41,621 bases of DNA from an uncultured Eubacteriales bacterium. Its GTDB lineage: Bacteria; Bacillota; Clostridia; Oscillospirales; Acutalibacteraceae. Positions within the stretch are counted from its first letter, which is position 1; each line of letters opens with the position of its first letter. The stretch spans positions 1 to 41,621 of the forward strand of contig CAJKBQ010000024.1 of the NCBI GenBank assembly GCA_905198155.1, given 5' to 3'. Shown one piece after another: positions 1 through 7,820 of this stretch. Position numbers and translations under genes: made by a program. Below the pieces are notes generated by a model that searched no databases, was not told where the DNA came from, and saw only the letters and a program-made list of their open reading frames with translations.

Positions 1-570
1 CGCAAAACCCCGCTCCGCATCATCCTGAACGGGCTGGGCAAAGACGCTGCCTATATCATCTCCCGGATCAACGGCTTCACCTATGTGAAAACCGACTACG
101 ACTTCTTCAGCGGCGAGCTGAACATCGTCGAAGAGCGCGCGTTCTCTGACGGTGAGCGCGCGGCGGTCAAGTGCTACGGCGCCAACGACGTGCTCGAAGG
201 CGTTGCGATCATGAAGCACGAAGGCGTGGACGTGTCCATCACCGGCAACTCCACTAACCCGACCCGCTTCCAGCACCTGGTGGCCGGCACCTACAAAAAA
301 TGGGCGCTCGAAAACGGCAAAAAATACTTCTCCGTGGCGTCCGGCGGCGGCACCGGCCGCACCCTGCACCCGGACAACATGGCGGCTGGCCCGGCTTCCT
401 ACGGCCTGACCGACTCCATGGGCCGTATGCACGGCGACGCGCAGTTCGCAGGCTCCTCGTCTGTGCCGGCGCACGTCGAAATGATGGGCCTCATCGGCAT
501 GGGCAACAACCCGATGGTCGGCGCGACGGTGGCTTGCGCCGTGGCCGTGGCCGAAGGACTGAGCAAATAA
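1..570 (+). CDS. GGGtGRT family protein (5' end outside window)
   Basis: The reading frame is open from base 1, so the gene begins upstream of the window and 189 C-terminal residues are present. A GTG at 85 lies inside the gene and has no ribosome binding site. The protein carries the sequence VASGGGTGRT, the motif that gives the GGGtGRT family (Pfam PF14057) its name, followed by a Gly/Met-rich end (GLIGMGNNPMVGATVACA). The family is common in Clostridia and other anaerobes and its biochemical role is not known to me. No membrane segment or signal peptide is visible in this part. A clear terminator follows 22 bases after the stop, so this is the last gene of its transcript. The family assignment is firm; no function can be given. 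Confidence 0.85.
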   Translation, partial: RKTPLRIILNGLGKDAAYIISRINGFTYVKTDYDFFSGELNIVEERAFSDGERAAVKCYGANDVLEGVAIMKHEGVDVSITGNSTNPTRFQHLVAGTYKKWALENGKKYFSVASGGGTGRTLHPDNMAAGPASYGLTDSMGRMHGDAQFAGSSSVPAHVEMMGLIGMGNNPMVGATVACAVAVAEGLSK

Positions 571-592
571 GCGTTTTTCGCGAATATCATCC

Positions 593-632
593 AAAACCGG
601 ATTCCTCTGTTAAGGAGGGATCCGGTTTTTTG
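593..632 (+). terminator. Rho-independent terminator after GGGtGRT gene
   Basis: A 15-bp stem (AAAACCGGATTCCTC paired with GAGGGATCCGGTTTT, one G-T pair) is closed by a short loop and followed by a T run. It lies 22 bases after the GGGtGRT stop codon. Confidence 0.85.
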
Positions 633-799
633 CATTTGCACATCCTGTTTGCAGAATATATTTAGATTTTCATCAAAGACGCGGAAGCGTCGGAATTTGG
701 GCAAAATCGCCCGGGCAAGGCGGCCTGCCGGATGTTGGTGCGCACCAAAGATGACCCTGATCCCCCTAAAACGCCGGAATCGTTTCCTAACAGCGAAAT
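633..799. other. Intergenic spacer without a recognisable gene
   Basis: No convincing reading frame lies between the two terminators. The stretch holds two small perfect inverted repeats: GACGC-GGAA-GCGTC at about 678-691, and the 14-bp palindrome TTGGTGCGCACCAA at about 735-748. Neither has a T tract. Nothing else is seen. Confidence 0.5.
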
Positions 800-839
800 A
801 AAACCGTTGGTGCACGAACAATTGTCCCCAACGGTTTTT
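800..839 (-). terminator. Terminator of the XRE-CYTH transcript
   Basis: A perfect 11-bp stem (AAAACCGTTGG with CCAACGGTTTT) lies 29 bases past the stop of the minus-strand CYTH gene. Read on the minus strand it ends in TTTTATTT. The symmetric A/T flanks could make it work in both directions. Confidence 0.75.
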
Positions 840-867
840 ATTCAGCACATAACCGCGCCTGCGTGCT

Positions 868-1347
868 TTACTCTGCCTGCTTCCGCTTCCGCTCCGCATA
901 CCCGCTCATCGTGAACGCCGGATCCGCCGTGACCTCCCGGCCCAAAAACGCCGGCGGCACGAACGATGCCGCGTCGGCTTCGGACGCGAATTCCACCTCC
1001 GCGTAGTAAAACGACGTCGGCGCGCCCTCGTCCACCAGGCTGCATTCCAGCGTGTGGCCGTCCGGCAGCGCGTACGTGCGGAACCGTTTGCGCACCGGTT
1101 CCTCCGGCAGCAGCGTCCGCAGCTGTTCGTACTGCGCCGCCGTCAGGTCCAGTTCCAGCTCGCTGCGCACCAGCGTCCCGCGCCCTTTGAAGCACAGCCG
1201 GTACCGCGCCGCGCCGCCCTCGACCGATTTGCGGATGCGCACCACCGGCGCGTGGCACAAATACCCCTGCTCCATCTCTGCCGTCCGTACCGGTGCCATC
1301 GGCGGGAACCCGTCGATCAAAAACTTGCGCTCAATCTCGTACTGCAT
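868..1347 (-). CDS. CYTH domain protein (triphosphate tunnel metalloenzyme)
   Basis: The 159-residue protein opens with the CYTH signature ExExK (E4, E6, K8 in YEIERKFL). It continues with the alternating charged strands of a triphosphate tunnel fold (VVRIRK, YRLCFKG, ELELDL, KRFRTY, YYAEVEF) and ends with a GREVT-type motif. CYTH enzymes hydrolyse or cyclise triphosphates; the class includes inorganic triphosphatases, thiamine triphosphatase and class IV adenylate cyclase, and the substrate cannot be told from the sequence. The length is that of a stand-alone bacterial CYTH domain. The ATG at 1345-1347 has a GAGGGGG ribosome binding site that overlaps the stop of the upstream XRE gene, so the two are co-transcribed and probably translationally coupled. 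Cytoplasmic. Confidence 0.85.
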   Translation of the reverse strand: MQYEIERKFLIDGFPPMAPVRTAEMEQGYLCHAPVVRIRKSVEGGAARYRLCFKGRGTLVRSELELDLTAAQYEQLRTLLPEEPVRKRFRTYALPDGHTLECSLVDEGAPTSFYYAEVEFASEADAASFVPPAFLGREVTADPAFTMSGYAERKRKQAE

Positions 1348-1357
1348 CGCGTCCCCC

Positions 1358-2032
1358 TCAATGCACCGACGGCTTCATCAGCGCTTCCGCGCGCTGCACT
1401 AAGTTGCACAGCGATTGGTAAAAATACGGATACTGCGCTTTCAGCTGCTCCGGCGTCAGCGACAGCCGCTGCCCGGCGTCCAGCGCACCGCGCGCGCATT
1501 CGGCGTCGGTCATCGCGCGCACCATCTCCGCCTGCGCATACCCGGCCGCAACGGCTTCCGGCACTTCAAACTGCCCGCTCGGGTTGCGCGGGTCGGACCG
1601 GTACACCAGCCGGAACGCCTGGTACACCGCCAGCATCAAATACGCCGACAGCGCGTTCGTCATCGGCTTGTTGCCGGATTTCAGCAGCAGATCGAACACG
1701 ATCGTCATCGAATTCGTAATCAGCTTCTTGTTCAGCACCGCAATCACGCTGCCCTTGAACTGTTTGTCGGTGTTTTTGTAGTCGGCGTCCGGCAAATCGT
1801 CCACCGTCAGCACCGCCCCGGTGCGATCCGGCGACCGCCCCAGCAGATAATCGCACGACACGCCGTAATAGTCCGCCGCGCGCACCAGAAATTCCAGTCC
1901 GCATTCCCGGATGCCTTTTTCGTAGTGCGACAGCAGCGCCTGCGAAATCTGCAAGTCGGCGGCCGCCTGCTTTTGGCTCAGTTTTTTCTCTTTGCGCAGT
2001 AACGTCATAATGCGGGGGAATGCTTCGTTCAC
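1358..2032 (-). CDS. XRE-family transcriptional regulator
   Basis: The 224-residue protein has an N-terminal helix-turn-helix of the Cro/CI (XRE) type at about residues 8-63: LRKEKKLSQKQAAADLQIS, then ALLSHYEKGIRE, ending YGVSCDYLLGRS. That end is the usual finish of this domain in Bacillota. The remaining 150 residues are mostly helical and not recognised; they may bind a ligand or oligomerise. The gene is first in a two-gene minus-strand operon with the CYTH protein and has its own consensus promoter, which overlaps the divergent promoter region of the phosphatase gene at 2217. Autoregulation or control of that neighbour is plausible but inferred. Confidence 0.85.
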   Translation of the reverse strand: MNEAFPRIMTLLRKEKKLSQKQAAADLQISQALLSHYEKGIRECGLEFLVRAADYYGVSCDYLLGRSPDRTGAVLTVDDLPDADYKNTDKQFKGSVIAVLNKKLITNSMTIVFDLLLKSGNKPMTNALSAYLMLAVYQAFRLVYRSDPRNPSGQFEVPEAVAAGYAQAEMVRAMTDAECARGALDAGQRLSLTPEQLKAQYPYFYQSLCNLVQRAEALMKPSVH

Positions 2033-2072
2033 GGAAATCCGATCCTTTCGTATTTAGAAATACATCAAGGAA

Positions 2073-2101
2073 ATTATATCCGATATTCAACTGTTTGTAA
2101 A
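2073..2101 (-). promoter_or_regulatory. Sigma-A promoter of XRE-CYTH operon
   Basis: On the minus strand TTTACA (2096-2101) and TATAAT (2073-2078) are separated by exactly 17 bases, about 40 bases upstream of the XRE start codon. Confidence 0.8.
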
Positions 2102-2150
2102 GCCCATTTTCGACGAAAATCAAAATTTTTTTCTTTTTGCGCAATTCGAC

Positions 2151-2179
2151 TTTTCATTTCCGCCAAAATGGTGTATGAT
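2151..2179 (+). promoter_or_regulatory. Promoter of phosphatase-membrane protein operon
   Basis: TTTTCA (2151-2156), a 17-base spacer and TATGAT (2174-2179) precede the start at 2217. It is divergent to the XRE promoter, and the intervening sequence (2102-2150) is A/T rich. Confidence 0.55.
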
Positions 2180-2216
2180 ATAAAGGAGAGAATTCGAGCA
2201 AGGAGTACCGATACGC

Positions 2217-2972
2217 ATGAAAACCTACCAAATCCACCTGATCCGCTGCGGATTGACGGACGCCAACCAATCCGGGCGCTACATCGGCCGCACCGACGTG
2301 CCGCTGTCGGCGGAGGGCATCGCCCAGCTGCGCCGCCTGCACGACCGCGGCGGCTACCCGACCGCCGAAGTCTACTACACCAGCCCCCGCCTGCGCTGCA
2401 TCCAGACCATGAACCTGCTCTACCCCGGCCAGGACTGCTACGAAGTCCCCGGCTTCGACGAGATCGATTTCGGCGATTGGGAGGGCAAAACCGCCGACGA
2501 GCTGAAAGACGACGAAACCTTCCAGCAGTGGCTGAATCACAGTACCGACGTCACCCCGCCGAACGGCGAAAGCGTCGGCGTGATGTACGAGCGGGTGTGC
2601 AAAACCTTCGGCATGATCGCCGACGGCATGATCCGTTCCGGCTGCCGCTCGGCGGTGATCGTGACGCACGGCGGCGTCATCAGCTACCTGCTGAGCGCCT
2701 ACGGCCTGCCGGAAGCCAGCTTCTACGACTGGATGACCACCCCCGGCCACGGCTATTCGCTGCGGATTATGCCGGGGCTGTGGATGAGCAGCCGCAAAGC
2801 GGAAGCGTTCCAAATGCTGCCCACCGTGCCGGACGAAACATCCGACGCGCAGCAGGCGATGGCGCTCGGCCGCGAGGCGGCGGAGCGCAGCTTCGGCCAG
2901 ACAAAGCCGGACGACGAGATCGACCGCAGCAACTGGGAGCCGTTTTCGCACGATGCGGACGACGACGAATAA
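2217..2972 (+). CDS. Histidine-phosphatase-fold protein with Cys in place of the catalytic His
   Basis: The 251-residue protein has the layout of the phosphoglycerate-mutase-like phosphatases: N-terminal LIRxG motif, SPRLRCIQT at about 56-64, the acidic DEIDFGDWEG at 81-90, and VTHGG with the second catalytic His (H151). The family normally begins LVRHGxT, where the His is phosphorylated during catalysis. Here the motif reads LIRCGLT, with Cys11 encoded by TGC at 2247-2249. The rest of the active site looks intact, so the protein may be inactive, act as a binding protein, or use Cys as nucleophile. The start ATG has AAGGAG 11 bases upstream. A membrane protein gene follows after 30 bases. The C-terminal 50 residues are acidic and probably disordered. 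Confidence 0.85.
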   Translation: MKTYQIHLIRCGLTDANQSGRYIGRTDVPLSAEGIAQLRRLHDRGGYPTAEVYYTSPRLRCIQTMNLLYPGQDCYEVPGFDEIDFGDWEGKTADELKDDETFQQWLNHSTDVTPPNGESVGVMYERVCKTFGMIADGMIRSGCRSAVIVTHGGVISYLLSAYGLPEASFYDWMTTPGHGYSLRIMPGLWMSSRKAEAFQMLPTVPDETSDAQQAMALGREAAERSFGQTKPDDEIDRSNWEPFSHDADDDE

Positions 2973-3002
2973 GATTCAAATACGGAAAGGGGCGGACGCA
3001 TC

Positions 3003-3836
3003 ATGTTGCCGCACAAACTCATAAAAAAAGAAGGGCTGGGCCGACTCCGCGGCCACTGGCCGGCCGCGCTCGGCGCGCTGCTGATCCCGGCGGCGGTGGG
3101 AACGCTGCTGGCGATGGCGGCCGAGTTCCTGTACGTTCTCCTCGGATTTTTCGACGACCCTGCACCCGACTGGCTGACCCCGGCGGCGCAAATCGGGATC
3201 CAGGCCGCAGTCATCGCCGGCGCGCTGGCGCTGCTCCTGCTGGCGCTCCGGCCGCTGATGATGGGCGCGCGGCGGTGGTTCTGCGCGCTGGCCTTCGGCA
3301 ACGACACCGGCTCCGGCACCGTGCTGTACTACTTCCGCCCGCAGGAATACGCCGCGTGCCTGCGCTATACGCTGCAAAAGCTGGGATACGCCGCAATCCG
3401 CGCGATTCCGACCGCAGTCGGCGCAATCGTGCTGTGGGCGGGGCTGGTCGCCTTCGTCGGCGACGTGCAGACCATCCCGACGCTGCTGCGCGGCGGGCTG
3501 GACGCCCTGTCCGACGAGCAGTTCATCGTGCTGGCGGATACCGGCGTGCTGGCGGCGCTGCTGGGCGCCGTGGGACTGCTGATCTGGTGCCTGCCGCTCT
3601 TTTTGGCGGACTACCTGTTCATCACCGCGCGCCGGACGGACGCCGTTTCCGCCTCCGCCGCGCTGATGCGCCCGTTCTGCGCCACGGCGCTGCGGCTGTT
3701 CGCTTCGTTCTGGGCGTGGGGGCTGCTGAGCCTGCTGGTGTTCCCGCTGCTGTTTGTGCTGCCGTATTTCATGTCGTCCGTGGCGGTGGCGCAAAAGTGG
3801 ATGGTGTACCAGTCGCAAGCTACGTCAAATTCCTGA
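3003..3836 (+). CDS. Polytopic membrane protein, unknown function
   Basis: The 277-residue protein has about six hydrophobic segments (roughly residues 19-50, 66-88, 128-152, 177-210 and 232-262, some long enough for two passes). It ends in a short polar tail. The arrangement recalls DUF975-type integral membrane proteins, but I cannot name the family with certainty. No catalytic motif is visible. The ATG at 3003 follows a GGAAAGGGG ribosome binding site, and the gene sits 30 bases after the histidine-phosphatase-like gene, so the two form an operon. A strong stem-loop lies just past the stop. Confidence 0.7.
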   Translation: MLPHKLIKKEGLGRLRGHWPAALGALLIPAAVGTLLAMAAEFLYVLLGFFDDPAPDWLTPAAQIGIQAAVIAGALALLLLALRPLMMGARRWFCALAFGNDTGSGTVLYYFRPQEYAACLRYTLQKLGYAAIRAIPTAVGAIVLWAGLVAFVGDVQTIPTLLRGGLDALSDEQFIVLADTGVLAALLGAVGLLIWCLPLFLADYLFITARRTDAVSASAALMRPFCATALRLFASFWAWGLLSLLVFPLLFVLPYFMSSVAVAQKWMVYQSQATSNS

Positions 3837-3842
3837 ATTTTC

Positions 3843-3881
3843 CGCCCCGCGGACGGCATTCGCGTCGTCTGCGGGGCAAAA
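3843..3881 (+). terminator. Stem-loop after the membrane protein gene
   Basis: GCCCCGCGGACG pairs with CGTCTGCGGGGC (one G-T pair) just after the stop at 3836. It is followed by A and then a T-rich tract (GAAATTTTTTC) rather than directly by T, so termination strength is uncertain. Confidence 0.45.
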
Positions 3882-3917
3882 AAACGAAATTTTTTCAAAA
3901 AAATTTGCCCAACCCTG

Positions 3918-3946
3918 TTGCAAAATCGAATCAGGTGTGGTATACT
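3918..3946 (+). promoter_or_regulatory. Promoter of tRNA-Gly
   Basis: TTGCAA (3918-3923), a 17-base spacer and TATACT (3941-3946) lie 20 bases upstream of the tRNA. Confidence 0.8.
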
Positions 3947-3966
3947 ATACAAGCACTCAAAAATAT

Positions 3967-4040
3967 GCGGATGTAATTCATCGGTAGAATGCGACCTTCC
4001 CAAGGTTGATAGGTGGGTTCGACTCCCATCATCCGCTCCA
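3967..4040 (+). tRNA. tRNA-Gly (anticodon CCC)
   Basis: A complete cloverleaf is visible. The acceptor stem is GCGGATG/CATCCGC with an encoded CCA end. The anticodon stem CGACC/GGTTG encloses the loop TTCCCAA, giving anticodon CCC, which reads GGG. The T loop is TTCGACT. It has its own promoter and terminator, so it is a single-gene transcription unit. A CCC tRNA-Gly suits a G+C-rich genome. Confidence 0.95.
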
Positions 4041-4046
4041 TTTTCA

Positions 4047-4074
4047 CCCCGTCCGCAATCGTGGACGGGGTTTT
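4047..4074 (+). terminator. Terminator of tRNA-Gly
   Basis: A perfect 8-bp stem CCCCGTCC/GGACGGGG is followed by TTTT, seven bases after the tRNA end. Confidence 0.85.
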
Positions 4075-4121
4075 GCGTTGCCCGCAGCCCCGCAAATTCT
4101 GCCCCCAAGGAGGCTTTTTTC

Positions 4122-4526
4122 ATGCCCATTACTTACCGAACCACCAAAGAGTTCACCCCCGAATCGCTCCAACGCCTGTTCCAATCTGTCCGCTGGGAAT
4201 CCGGCAATTACCCGGACAAGCTGGCGCGCGCCATGGCGAATTCCACCGCCGTCGTGTCCGCGTGGGACGACGACCGGCTGGTGGGGCTGGTGCGCGCGCT
4301 CAGCGACGGCGAAACGGTGGCGTTCCTGCACTACCTGCTGGTGGACCCGGCCTACCAGGGGCAGCACATCGGCGACGAGCTGATGCGGCGGATCCTGGCC
4401 CCGATGGCGGATCTGCTGTATGTCAAGATCATGCCGTCGGACCCGGCGACCATCCCGTTTTACGCGCGCTACGGGTTCCGGCAGTACGACCATTACAGCG
4501 CGATGGTGCGCAAGCAGTTCCCGTAA
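4122..4526 (+). CDS. GNAT family N-acetyltransferase
   Basis: The 134-residue protein has the GNAT core. The strand FLHYLLVDPAYQGQHIGDEL carries the acetyl-CoA pyrophosphate-binding motif Q-G-Q-H-I-G, followed by an helix and the closing FYARYGFRQYDHYSAMVRK, typical of small acetyltransferases. The acceptor substrate is unknown. The start ATG at 4122 has AAGGAGG eight bases upstream, which excludes longer frames reading through the tRNA. No promoter of its own is obvious, so read-through from the tRNA promoter is possible. A strong terminator follows. Confidence 0.85.
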   Translation: MPITYRTTKEFTPESLQRLFQSVRWESGNYPDKLARAMANSTAVVSAWDDDRLVGLVRALSDGETVAFLHYLLVDPAYQGQHIGDELMRRILAPMADLLYVKIMPSDPATIPFYARYGFRQYDHYSAMVRKQFP

Positions 4527-4540
4527 CCGCCGCCTGCTTT

Positions 4541-4575
4541 CCCCGGACGATCGGCCGATGCGTCCGGGGATTTTT
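4541..4575 (+). terminator. Terminator of GNAT gene
   Basis: A perfect 9-bp stem CCCCGGACG/CGTCCGGGG is followed by ATTTTT. Confidence 0.85.
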
Positions 4576-4603
4576 GCGCCCTGTAACTTTTCTGTGAATT
4601 CGC

Positions 4604-4632
4604 TTGACTTTTCACCGCAATCCGACTATACT
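4604..4632 (+). promoter_or_regulatory. Promoter of marR-MATE operon
   Basis: TTGACT (4604-4609), 17-base spacer, TATACT (4627-4632). The start codon of the MarR gene is at 4673. No clear MarR palindrome is seen over the promoter. Confidence 0.8.
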
Positions 4633-4672
4633 TTTACAAGTACGAATTCGGACAAAAACGGAGGGATTCCGA

Positions 4673-5167
4673 ATGCCAACCCCCATCGCAGCGTATATCC
4701 GCAAAATCAACCTGCTGACCGCGGAGATCGACGCCCTGTATCACCGCGCCGCGCGGCAGCTGAACCTGACGGACAGCACCCTCCGCGTGCTGTATATGCT
4801 GCACGAATCCGGCGACGTGTGTATGCTGGCCGATATCTACAAGCGATCCGGCGTCAGCCGCCAAACGATCAATTCCGCCATCCGCAGCCTGGAGCAGCGC
4901 GGCATCGTCTGCCTGACGCAGGCGGGCGGCAAGCGCAAGCGCGTCTGCGTCACGCCGGACGGCCGTGCGTTCGTGCGCAGCGCCATCGACCCGCTGTTCC
5001 GCGCCGAGCGCGACGCCTACGCGTCGTGGACCCCGGCGGAGATCGACGACTACGTCCGCCTGACCGAAAAATACACCGAAGCGTTCCGCGCGCAGCTGGA
5101 AACGCTGCACCCGGATCCCTCATTTGATGAACAGGAGGCCCAAAAACATGAACCCGCAGCGCAGTAA
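4673..5167 (+). CDS. MarR-family transcriptional regulator
   Basis: The 164-residue protein has a winged helix typical of MarR regulators: ADIYKRSGVSRQTINSAIRS as the recognition helix-turn-helix (about residues 55-75), then LEQRGIV and a basic wing (GGKRKRVCVTPDGRAF). Flanking helices would form the dimer interface. The ATG at 4673 has GGAGGG seven bases upstream. Longer upstream starts would lie in the promoter and are rejected. The last 20 bases overlap the start of the MATE efflux gene, so the two are translationally coupled. The usual arrangement is repression of the adjacent exporter until a ligand binds; that is inferred here. Confidence 0.9.
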   Translation: MPTPIAAYIRKINLLTAEIDALYHRAARQLNLTDSTLRVLYMLHESGDVCMLADIYKRSGVSRQTINSAIRSLEQRGIVCLTQAGGKRKRVCVTPDGRAFVRSAIDPLFRAERDAYASWTPAEIDDYVRLTEKYTEAFRAQLETLHPDPSFDEQEAQKHEPAAQ

Positions 5168-6455
5168 TCTGCGAAAATATATCATCCCGTCGATGGTCAG
5201 CAACGCCGCGTTTTTCGTCCTGACCATCGCCGACGGAATGTTCGTCGGCAACGGCGTCGGCACCGACGCGCTGGGCGCGGTCAGCCTGGCCATGCCGTAT
5301 GTGATGTTGATCGGTGCCGTGTCGGTGCTGTTCACCATCGGCGGCGTCGCCGTCACCGCCATCCGCCTGGGCCGCGGCGACCAGCCGGGCGCCAATCAGG
5401 CGTTTATGCACGCGTTTGCCGCCGTCACGGCCGTGTTCGCCGCCGTCACGGTCGCAGGCACCACGCTGTCCGGGCAAATCGCCACGATCCTCGGCGCGAA
5501 CGATACGTATCATCAAATGGTGTCGGATTATATTTTCTGGTACTCCATCTTCGCCGTCCCGGCCGGACTGTTTACCTGCCTGGCGAACTTCTGCCGCAAC
5601 GACGGCGATCCCAAGCGCTCCACCGCCGCGGCGCTGGTCTGCACCGCCGCCAACATCTTCGGCGACTGGCTGCTGGTCTATCCGCTGCAAAAAGGCATCG
5701 CCGGGGCGGCGTTCGCCACCGGCGCGTCGCAGGTGCTGGCCGTAATCGTGCTGCTGACGCATTTCACGCAGAAAAAAGGCGTGCTGCGCATCCGCAAATT
5801 CACCGTGAGCCTGCCGCTGTACCGCAAAATTCTGCTGCGCGGCCTGCCGGAGATGGTGTCCCAGTTCGGCGCGCCGATCACCACGTACTCCATGAACCGC
5901 GTACTCACCGGCATCGGCGACGCGTACGTCAACGCGTATGCGGTCATCGGGTATGCGGGGTCGCTGTTTGCGTCGCTGATGTACGGCCTGTCCGGCGGGC
6001 TGCAGCCGCTGTACGGCCAAAGCTACGGTGCGAAAGACGACCGCGGTCTGCGCTACTACCTCAAAAGCGGCCTGACGATGAGCATCCTCGGCGGACTGGT
6101 GCTGTTCGGCCTCACGTTTTTCATCGGCCGCCCCGTCTGCACCATCTTCGGCGCGGACGCCGCCGCCGTCAATATCGTGGTGCAGGCGCTGCCGAAATAT
6201 TGCCTGAACTTCGTCTTTGCCGCGACCAGTGCAGTGCTGGCGTCGTACCTGTTTTCCACCAAACGCACGCAGTACGCCATCCCGCTGAACATCTGCCGCA
6301 GCATTGTGCTGAATTTCTGCTGCATCAACTTCCTGCCGGTACGGTTCGGCGCGCAGTTCGTGTGGTACGCCGTCGCCGTCGCCGAAGCGGTTTGCCTGTG
6401 CATTGCCGTGGTGCTTTGGCGGGTATCCGAACGATGCGGGATCGTGTACCGCTGA
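5148..6455 (+). CDS. MATE family multidrug/toxin efflux transporter
   Basis: The 435-residue protein has about twelve hydrophobic segments in the two-bundle MATE arrangement. It includes the early IADGMFVGNGVG segment and the GGVAVTAIRLGRGD loop, and the second half starts near LRGLPEMVSQFGAP. MATE proteins export organic cations and drugs in exchange for sodium or protons. The ATG at 5148 has AGGAGG nine bases upstream. A TTG in the same frame 24 bases earlier lacks a site. The gene overlaps the MarR gene by 20 bases and ends at a strong terminator, forming a two-gene regulator-exporter operon. Substrate unknown. Confidence 0.9.
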   Translation: MNPQRSNLRKYIIPSMVSNAAFFVLTIADGMFVGNGVGTDALGAVSLAMPYVMLIGAVSVLFTIGGVAVTAIRLGRGDQPGANQAFMHAFAAVTAVFAAVTVAGTTLSGQIATILGANDTYHQMVSDYIFWYSIFAVPAGLFTCLANFCRNDGDPKRSTAAALVCTAANIFGDWLLVYPLQKGIAGAAFATGASQVLAVIVLLTHFTQKKGVLRIRKFTVSLPLYRKILLRGLPEMVSQFGAPITTYSMNRVLTGIGDAYVNAYAVIGYAGSLFASLMYGLSGGLQPLYGQSYGAKDDRGLRYYLKSGLTMSILGGLVLFGLTFFIGRPVCTIFGADAAAVNIVVQALPKYCLNFVFAATSAVLASYLFSTKRTQYAIPLNICRSIVLNFCCINFLPVRFGAQFVWYAVAVAEAVCLCIAVVLWRVSERCGIVYR

Positions 6456-6470
6456 CGTATCCGCGCAAAG

Positions 6471-6515
6471 CAGTGCCCCATATGCCGGTTTTGGCATATG
6501 GGGCGCTGTTGTTTT
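6471..6515 (+). terminator. Terminator of marR-MATE operon
   Basis: A 16-bp stem (CAGTGCCCCATATGCC with GGCATATGGGGCGCTG, one G-T pair) with a six-base loop is followed by TTGTTTT. Confidence 0.9.
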
Positions 6516-6560
6516 GAGTTTATGCGGTTGTCTGCGGCACTGCCGTTTCGCCGTCCGAAC

Positions 6561-6589
6561 CGGCCTCCTGAATGGGGTTCAGGAGGCCG
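6561..6589 (-). terminator. Stem-loop after manA
   Basis: A perfect 12-bp stem CGGCCTCCTGAA/TTCAGGAGGCCG with a five-base loop lies 45 bases past the manA stop. There is no T tract on the minus strand, so it may protect the 3' end or assist termination rather than be a classical terminator. Confidence 0.45.
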
Positions 6590-6634
6590 CAAGCACAAAC
6601 CCGCCGTCCGCCCGAAACGCACCCGCGCGCCCAA

Positions 6635-7603
6635 TTACACCGTCGTCCGCAGCACCGTGCCCGTCCCGGAAATGGTGTACGCCCCCACCCCGGCCGGGAG
6701 GAACGCGCTTTCGCCCTTGTGCAGCGTGACGGTATTTGCCGCGCAGGAGACGGTCAGTTCCCCGTCGCACGCCGTGCACAGCAGCGAATGGAAGCTGGTT
6801 TCGTCGGCGTTCTGCGCGACCGTGCCGTGGATGTCCAGCTCATGCACCGTGAAGTAGTCGCACGCCGCGAGCATCCGGTCGTCGTACGCATCGGTTTTCA
6901 CCGGCGCGACCGGCAGCTGCTGCGGCGCGGCCGGACCCAAATGCGTAACGTCCAGCGCTTTGTCGATGTGCAGCGCGCGGGGCTTGCCGTCGGCGCCGAC
7001 GCGGCCGTAGTCGTACACGCGGTAAGTGGTGTTGGAATTCTGCTGGATTTCCGCGATCAAAATCCCCGCGCCGATCGCGTGCAGCGTGCCGGACGCGATG
7101 AAAAACACGTCGCCTTTGTGCACCGGCACCGAATGCACCACGTCCAGCAGCGAATTTTCGCGGATGCGGCGGGCGAATTCGTCTTTTGAAATCTCATGCT
7201 CAAACCCATAAATCAGCTGCGCGCCGGGGTCGCAGTCCACAATGTACCACATTTCCGTTTTGCCCGGCTCGCCCTCCACGCGCATGGCGTAGTCGTTGTC
7301 CGGATGCACCTGCACCGACAGATTTTGCTTGGCATCGATCAGCTTAATCAGCACGGGGAACCGGTCGAACCGCGCGCCGTGCGTGCCGACGGCCGCCGCA
7401 CCGGCTTTCGCCAAATAATCCGTCAGCGTCTGCCCAGCAGCAGGCCCGTTGGCGACGGTGCACGGCCCGTCCGGATGGCACGACAGCTCCCACGATTCCG
7501 CGACACAGGTCAGGCCGCTTTGCTTGCCGAATTCGGTTTTCAGCCGGGTGCCGCCCCACAGGTAGTCTTTGAATGCGGGGATGGTTTTCATGATATATGA
7601 CAT
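6635..7603 (-). CDS. manA: Mannose-6-phosphate isomerase, class I
   Basis: The 322-residue protein is a zinc-dependent cupin-fold sugar phosphate isomerase interconverting mannose 6-phosphate and fructose 6-phosphate. It shows the type I hallmarks: KDYLWGGTRL near the N terminus, LSVQVHPDN with zinc ligands Gln and His, KTEMWYI with the ligand Glu, and the catalytic-site segment GTLHAIGAG. Length fits the short Bacillota ManA. Several in-frame ATGs exist. I chose the one at 7601-7603 because AAGGAG then lies 11 bases upstream; the ATG nine bases earlier would leave only two. The gene has its own promoter and stands alone between a convergent MATE operon and a repeat-rich intergenic block. Cytoplasmic. 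Confidence 0.92.
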   Translation of the reverse strand: MSYIMKTIPAFKDYLWGGTRLKTEFGKQSGLTCVAESWELSCHPDGPCTVANGPAAGQTLTDYLAKAGAAAVGTHGARFDRFPVLIKLIDAKQNLSVQVHPDNDYAMRVEGEPGKTEMWYIVDCDPGAQLIYGFEHEISKDEFARRIRENSLLDVVHSVPVHKGDVFFIASGTLHAIGAGILIAEIQQNSNTTYRVYDYGRVGADGKPRALHIDKALDVTHLGPAAPQQLPVAPVKTDAYDDRMLAACDYFTVHELDIHGTVAQNADETSFHSLLCTACDGELTVSCAANTVTLHKGESAFLPAGVGAYTISGTGTVLRTTV

Positions 7604-7648
7604 GGTGCGCATTGCTCCTTTGCATAATATGACGAGGTGGATGCATAT

Positions 7649-7677
7649 AGTATAGCGCAAATCGGGGGAAAATGCAA
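7649..7677 (-). promoter_or_regulatory. Promoter of manA
   Basis: On the minus strand TTGCAT (7672-7677), 17-base spacer, TATACT (7649-7654). Confidence 0.75.
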
Positions 7678-7820
7678 GGGGGCAGGGGGAGTGGGGGAGA
7701 AATATTCTTCGCAGCTGCGTGCGCCAACGGCAAAGGAGTTGCCTTCGGCCGCAGCGATTTTACCAATTACATGAGTCTTTTAGTCGTGTTGCCGGGGTAG
7801 CGCATGAGGATAAAATCTTT

